Shown: positions 5,378 through 9,267 of the stretch, in pieces | Numbering within the stretch: the stretch's first letter is position 1 | How the letters are laid out: every line of letters starts with the position of its first letter | DNA from: an uncultured Kineosporia sp. | Lineage (GTDB): Bacteria > Actinomycetota > Actinomycetes > Actinomycetales > Kineosporiaceae | Reading direction: 5' to 3' | NCBI GenBank assembly: GCA_937859855.1 | Contig: CALMAR010000354.1 | Coordinates: 1-9,267 of the forward strand | Length of the DNA: 9,267 bases | Notes under the pieces: generated by a model | The model's input: the letters and a program-made list of their open reading frames with translations, nothing else | Databases searched by the model: none | Told to the model about the DNA's origin: nothing | Translations under genes and position numbers: made by a program

Positions 5378-8272
5378 ATGCGGGTTCGTGACCTGGGTGC
5401 GCTGGTGGTCGCGGTGGGTGCTGAGGAGCATCCCGTCGTGGGGACCAGGGGCGCGGCGATGCTGGCTCTGCTGACGGTGAAGATCAACCAGCGGGTCTCC
5501 GTGCCCGAGCTGATGGAGGCGGCCTGGGGAAACCAGGTTTCGGCGGGGGCCGCATCGACGCTGGCATCGCATGTCTGGCGGTTGAGGCAGCTGCTCGAGC
5601 CTGGCCGCGATCGTCGCCAGTCCCCGTCGGTGCTGGTGAACGACAGCGACGGGTACCGCCTGGTGGGCGGCCCTTCGTCGGTGGACTCGCTGCTGTTCGC
5701 GGAGGCGATGGCGGAGGTGCGCGACCTGCTCGGGACGGGTCATCCGGAGGCGGCCGTCCGGCGGGCGGACGCCGCCTTGGCCCTGTGGCGAGGCCGGCCC
5801 TACGGAGGCTTCGCGGATGCGGAGTGGGCGGTCTCGTCGGTTGCCCGGCTGGAGGAACTGCGCGGCCAACTACAGGAACGCCGGGTGGAGGCCCTGCTGG
5901 CCTCGGGCTCGGTCGACGTTGCTCTCTCCGATCTGCAACCTCTGATCGCCGCGATGCCGTTCCGGGAATCCCTGCGCGCAGTGCAGATGGAGGCGCTGTA
6001 CCGCGCCCGCCGGGTGGAGGAGGCGCTGCAGGCGTATCAGGAGGCCCGGCGCACCCTTCGTGACGAGGTCGGCATCGAACCCGGAGCCGAGCTGCGCGAG
6101 ATGCACCAGCGGATCCTGCGCAACGATCCGGACCTCAGCCGGCAGGTGGAGCGGCCGGCCCCGCGGCCACGCGCCGTAGAGGTGCACCTGCCGTCCACGC
6201 TCACCCCGCTGGTCGGCCGGGACCATGTGGTCGATCGACTGGCCGGGCTGGTCAGCGGCCATCGGCTGCTGACCGTTACCGGTGCTGCGGGCTGCGGCAA
6301 GACGCGGGTGGCCGTCGAGGTCGCCCGGTCCGTGGCGCAGGACTTCCCCGACGGTGTGTGGTTCGTGGACCTGACCGCGGTGACGGACCCCGGCCTCGTC
6401 GTGGACGTGGTCGTCTCGACGATCGGTTTCGCCGCCTCTGCCGGCGCGACCCCCTGGCAGGACCTGCGCCGATACCTGCAGAGCCGCCGCGTGCTGCTCG
6501 TGCTGGACAACTGTGAGCACGTGCTGCCCAGCGTCGAGGAGATCGTGCGGGTCACGTTGGGCGATCCCGGCGTCGCCGCCGAGTGCTGCTTCCTGACGAC
6601 CAGCCGCGAGCCGATCGGCCTCGACGGGGAGATCATCTGGACGCTGGAGCCGCTCGGGCTGCCGGACGAGACCGCCGACGGCGCCGGCGGTGCGGCGGAT
6701 GCTTCGGCGGTACAGCTCTTCCTGCAGCGGCTGGGCGCCGTGGCGCCGACACTGGACCTGGACGACGAACAGGTCCTGGCCCGAGCGGCGCAGATCAGTG
6801 CCGCCGTCGACGGACTGCCCCTGGCCCTGGAGCTGGCTGCGGCCCGTGCGCTGAGCCACTCCCTGGACGACATCGCAGCGCAGGTGACGGCCGACCCCAG
6901 CCGGCTGCGTCGCGTGGGCCGCGGACCGCAGGACCACCGGGCCACGGTGCGCTCGGCCATCGAGTGGAGCCATCAGCTGCTCAGCACCGAGGAGCAGTGC
7001 GCGCACCGCCGGCTGTCCGTGTTACCCGGAGCGTTCACGGCTGACCTGGCCGCCGCGGTGGTCGGCACCTCCGCGGACCAGGAGCCTGGCGAGGTGGACG
7101 ACCTGCTGGCACAGCTGGTGCGTCGCTCGTTGCTCACCTCGGAAGGCTCACCGGGACCGGGACGGCCCACCGCGTTCCGGCAGCTGGCCACCGTGCGCGC
7201 CCACGCCCGGCACGCCCTCTCCGAGGCTGCCGAGATCGGGATGTGCCTGGACCGGCGGGACGCCTGGACCGCCGAACTGGTCGCCGCTCGGCCACCTCTG
7301 GGCACCGCGGCAGAGGCCGAGTGGTATCACGCCATCGATGATGACTACGCGACCTTGCGCGCGACCCTGGCCCGGGGCCTGATCGATGAGCCGTCCGCCG
7401 AGACGAGCCGGCTCGCATACCTGCTCGGCTACTACTGGTACTACCGCGAGCGGATGGTGGAGGCCAGCCGCTGGCTGCAGCTCGGCCATGACATCCTCCG
7501 GGAAACCGACCCCACCGACGAACTCGCAGCACGCCTGTGGCTTGCCGCGACCCTGGGCCTCCAGCGCCGCCTGGACCTGGTCTCACCGCTGGTGGAAGGT
7601 GTCCGCGAACAGGTCCGTGACATACCTCCGGCCCGTCTCGTCGAGGTCGGCGAGTCCTTGGTCGGGCTGTGCCTGTCCCTGTACACGAGCGAGTCCTACG
7701 ACCTCCTGGTGGACCTGAACGAGGTGCTGAACCAGGTTGCCAGTCGGGCGGCCGACGCCAACATCACGCTGCTGGCGGACGCGGTCGGCTGCTGCACCTT
7801 GCTCGTCTCCGGTCGGCTCGAGGCGGCCGTGGCCCTGGCTATGTCCGTGCAGCAGCGGGCCGAGGCCGTAGATCACCCGATGGCCGGCTACGTGTCCACG
7901 GCGCCTCTGATCATCGGCGCCCTGCGCGCCGGTCGCCCGGCCGAAGGCATCCCGTGGGTGGACCGGTGCGTGGCCATGCACCTGCGGTTGGGGACCGGGG
8001 CGATCGGCATGTTCACCGAGACCAGAGCCAATTTCGAGGCGCAGCTTGGTGATTATGCCCAAGCGACGCGGACGTACGCAGCCGCCAGCATCGCAACCCG
8101 ACGAGCGGCCATGGTTTGGCCCAACCGGGAGCTGACCCGTCCCCTGCTCGCGATGACCCGCGAACACCTCGGCCGGGCAGACTTCGAGCTTGCATGGCAG
8201 GAGGGCGAACGGGTGGCCGCCATCGGCCTGGCGGGAGCTGGATCAGTCGCGGCCGGGAGCGCGCGCCCATGA
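5378..8272 (+). CDS. AfsR/SARP-type transcriptional regulator with BTAD, STAND-type ATPase and TPR-like repeats
   Basis: Encodes 964 residues. Residues 1-96 form the OmpR-type winged helix of the SARP family (ALLTVKINQRVSVPELMEAAW, then HVWRLRQLLEP and GYRLV). Residues about 102-248 form the bacterial transcriptional activation domain (ALWRGRPYGGF, MEALYRARRVEEALQAYQEA, EVGIEPGAELREMHQRIL). An ATPase module follows from about 275 (TPLVGRD), with Walker A GAAGCGKT (302-309), Walker B LLVLDNCEH (373-381), a sensor-like FLTTSREP (405-412) and GLPLALELAAAR (479-490). The region after about 640 is alpha-helical and Ala/Leu-rich, fitting degenerate TPR repeats. There is no C-terminal LuxR domain. 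Such proteins bind direct repeats near promoters and recruit RNA polymerase, with nucleotide state and the repeats as signal input. The ATG sits just where family members begin, but no Shine-Dalgarno precedes it, so translation may be leaderless or weakly initiated. It probably controls the hydrolase operon or an unseen target. Confidence 0.92.
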   Translation: MRVRDLGALVVAVGAEEHPVVGTRGAAMLALLTVKINQRVSVPELMEAAWGNQVSAGAASTLASHVWRLRQLLEPGRDRRQSPSVLVNDSDGYRLVGGPSSVDSLLFAEAMAEVRDLLGTGHPEAAVRRADAALALWRGRPYGGFADAEWAVSSVARLEELRGQLQERRVEALLASGSVDVALSDLQPLIAAMPFRESLRAVQMEALYRARRVEEALQAYQEARRTLRDEVGIEPGAELREMHQRILRNDPDLSRQVERPAPRPRAVEVHLPSTLTPLVGRDHVVDRLAGLVSGHRLLTVTGAAGCGKTRVAVEVARSVAQDFPDGVWFVDLTAVTDPGLVVDVVVSTIGFAASAGATPWQDLRRYLQSRRVLLVLDNCEHVLPSVEEIVRVTLGDPGVAAECCFLTTSREPIGLDGEIIWTLEPLGLPDETADGAGGAADASAVQLFLQRLGAVAPTLDLDDEQVLARAAQISAAVDGLPLALELAAARALSHSLDDIAAQVTADPSRLRRVGRGPQDHRATVRSAIEWSHQLLSTEEQCAHRRLSVLPGAFTADLAAAVVGTSADQEPGEVDDLLAQLVRRSLLTSEGSPGPGRPTAFRQLATVRAHARHALSEAAEIGMCLDRRDAWTAELVAARPPLGTAAEAEWYHAIDDDYATLRATLARGLIDEPSAETSRLAYLLGYYWYYRERMVEASRWLQLGHDILRETDPTDELAARLWLAATLGLQRRLDLVSPLVEGVREQVRDIPPARLVEVGESLVGLCLSLYTSESYDLLVDLNEVLNQVASRAADANITLLADAVGCCTLLVSGRLEAAVALAMSVQQRAEAVDHPMAGYVSTAPLIIGALRAGRPAEGIPWVDRCVAMHLRLGTGAIGMFTETRANFEAQLGDYAQATRTYAAASIATRRAAMVWPNRELTRPLLAMTREHLGRADFELAWQEGERVAAIGLAGAGSVAAGSARP

Positions 8273-8501
8273 CGAGGTTCCCGAGCTGTCCCGGCCGACT
8301 CCGCGCATGGGTCGCAACATTCGGGAACCCTTCTGCTCGGCTTCCGACGAGAGGCGGTACCGGACGCGTACTCGTACGGTCAGACCGGATGATGCCAGCC
8401 GCCAGATCGTGGGGCAGCGAGGCGGATGGCTCCTGGAGGGACGGACCGGGGCATTCCTGATGGGCTCACCCGGCCCGATCGCTTCGGCCTAACGTTGGCC
8501 C
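8273..8501. other. Spacer between regulator and Nudix gene
   Basis: Open frames run through this stretch, but none shows a recognisable domain or a good ribosome site. One of them continues from inside the regulator gene in another frame. The stretch presumably holds the promoter for the Nudix gene, though no clear -35/-10 pair is seen. Confidence 0.4.
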
Positions 8502-9005
8502 ATGGTGAACGTCGAACCCAGCGGGCACGCGTCTGGACAGGATGCTCTGCCGAGGATGCCGGCCTCTGCGGGAGCTCTCATCCGGGCTCACAAGCACCGT
8601 TTGCTCATCCTGAAGCCCACGTACAAAGGCGGCTGGACGGTCCCGGGCGGGATCATCGAAACGGGCGAATCCCCCTGGGAGGCATGTCGCCGGGAGACCA
8701 TGGAGGAGTGCGGCTTGCAGATCGTCACGGGCCGGCTTGCCTGCGTCGATTTCCTTCGCCCCCGGCCCGGCCGCCCCGGTGGTATGCGCTTCCTGTTCGA
8801 CTGTGGCGTGTTCGATGAGCACGTCGTGGACACGGTCGTCCTTCAACCGGAGGAGATCGCTGACAGCCGCCTGGCGCCCATCGAGGAAGCGTTGCCGTTG
8901 CTGAGTGGGCCGGTCCGCCGTCGGGTCCGCGCTGCGTTCGAGTCCAAGAAAGTGCACTACCTGGAAGACGGCCGATCGGTGCAGGGAATCAAACGTAAAC
9001 GCTGA
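8502..9005 (+). CDS. Nudix hydrolase
   Basis: Encodes 167 residues. Nudix enzymes cleave nucleoside diphosphates linked to another moiety, using Mg or Mn. The Nudix box occupies residues 50-72 (G50, E56, R64-E65, E68-E69, G71, L72) and matches GX5EX7REUXEEXGU, except that the usually aliphatic U after RE is Thr66. The strand before it (GALIRAHKHRLLILKPTYKG, then WTVPGG) is typical. The chain ends in a basic tail, GIKRKR. The start at 8502 gives an 18-residue leader; an in-frame ATG at 8556 (codon 19) with GAGG directly before it is an alternative, and neither has an ideal ribosome site. The substrate (NTP clean-up, ADP-ribose, cap-like or CoA compounds) cannot be read from sequence. It lies 229 bases after the regulator in the same direction and is followed by its own hairpin, so it is probably a separate unit and not part of the hydrolase pathway. 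Confidence 0.9.
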   Translation: MVNVEPSGHASGQDALPRMPASAGALIRAHKHRLLILKPTYKGGWTVPGGIIETGESPWEACRRETMEECGLQIVTGRLACVDFLRPRPGRPGGMRFLFDCGVFDEHVVDTVVLQPEEIADSRLAPIEEALPLLSGPVRRRVRAAFESKKVHYLEDGRSVQGIKRKR

Positions 9006-9065
9006 GGCATCCGGAACTGCCGCAGACAGCGCGCTGCGGCTCGCGGATCTGCCGTTGTCAGGGGT

Positions 9066-9089
9066 ACCGGGGGCGGCTGCTCCCGGTTT
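9066..9089 (+). terminator. Hairpin terminator after the Nudix gene
   Basis: ACCGGGGGC (9066-9074) pairs with GCTCCCGGT (9079-9087) over nine base pairs including one G-U, with a four-base loop GGCT. A short T run (9087-9089) overlaps its end. It lies about 60 bases after the Nudix stop. The T tract is short, so termination strength is uncertain. Confidence 0.5.
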
Positions 9090-9128
9090 GATGACTGGGT
9101 GAGCGTTCAGGCAGTTGTTTAGGGATGA

Positions 9129-9267
9129 GTGCTCGTGTTCCGGGACTTCGCGATCCGAGGTGATCCGGTAGGCGAGCGGCTGGTCGAGCCGCGCGGCGGA
9201 AACGCGCGGGGGTGGGCGGGGGGGGGGTTGGGGTGGGGGGGGCGCCCGGGTGGGCCGGGGGGGGGGG
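9129..9267 (+). CDS. Possible start of a truncated gene running off the window
   Basis: A GTG at 9129 (or 9135) opens a frame reading VLVFRDFAIRGDPVGERLVE before the composition turns to G-runs. AGGGA at 9121-9125 could serve as ribosome site, better spaced for the GTG at 9135. The first ~20 residues look protein-like, but the rest is Gly/Trp-rich because of the poly-G tail and should not be trusted. No family is recognised. It could equally be chance. Confidence 0.25.
   Translation, partial: MLVFRDFAIRGDPVGERLVEPRGGNARGWAGGGLGWGGRPGGPGGG
9208..9267. other. G-run tail, probable low-quality contig end
   Basis: From about 9208 the sequence is almost entirely G with scattered T and C, including runs of seven to ten G. 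This differs sharply from the rest of the window and is typical of degraded base calling at a contig edge. A genuine G-rich element is possible but less likely. Confidence 0.65.

Noticed and set aside
5870..7006. Long open frame on the minus strand (378 residues)
   Set aside because: Antisense to the regulator, with low-complexity Gln/Arg/Gly-rich translation and no recognisable domain.
1..9267. tRNA, rRNA, CRISPR array or phage module
   Set aside because: No repeat-spacer pattern, cloverleaf or rRNA signature was noticed, and no integrase or structural phage gene is present.

Overview
The window is very GC-rich, with third-codon G/C bias in every intact gene. It carries a Tat-exported protein, an AfsR/SARP-type regulator and an ISL3 transposase remnant, which together point to a high-GC actinomycete such as Streptomyces or a relative. 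The species cannot be named from the sequence. The last ~60 bases collapse into G-runs and look like a poor-quality contig end.

Left part (1-2400) is decayed accessory DNA. It opens with a frameshifted, internally deleted ISL3-family transposase (3-494). Next is an intact gene for a small secreted six-cysteine protein with its own likely promoter (669-1232). On the minus strand follows a frameshifted remnant of a 6-phosphogluconate-dehydrogenase-like NAD(P) oxidoreductase (1329-~1995). About 400 bases without an intact gene come next, holding at most a faint trace of a LuxR-type helix-turn-helix.

The centre (2396-5348) is the most coherent block and looks like one operon. It encodes a Tat-signal RNase Z/AtsA-like metallo-beta-lactamase-fold hydrolase, then a fumarylacetoacetate-hydrolase-family enzyme whose ATG overlaps the previous stop. 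After 36 bases comes a second, cytosolic metallo-beta-lactamase-fold hydrolase, and then a clear hairpin-plus-T terminator. Two hydrolytic metalloenzymes around a C-C-bond hydrolase suggest breakdown of a small molecule, perhaps a lactone or ester opened by one enzyme and then cleaved by another. The substrate is unknown.

Right part (5378-9267) holds a 964-residue AfsR-like regulator (winged helix, BTAD, STAND-type ATPase, TPR-like repeats) in the same orientation just past the terminator. A spacer of about 230 bases, a Nudix hydrolase with a near-perfect Nudix box and its own hairpin terminator follow. A possible truncated reading frame runs into the G-rich end. The regulator is the obvious candidate to control the hydrolase operon, but this rests on adjacency only.
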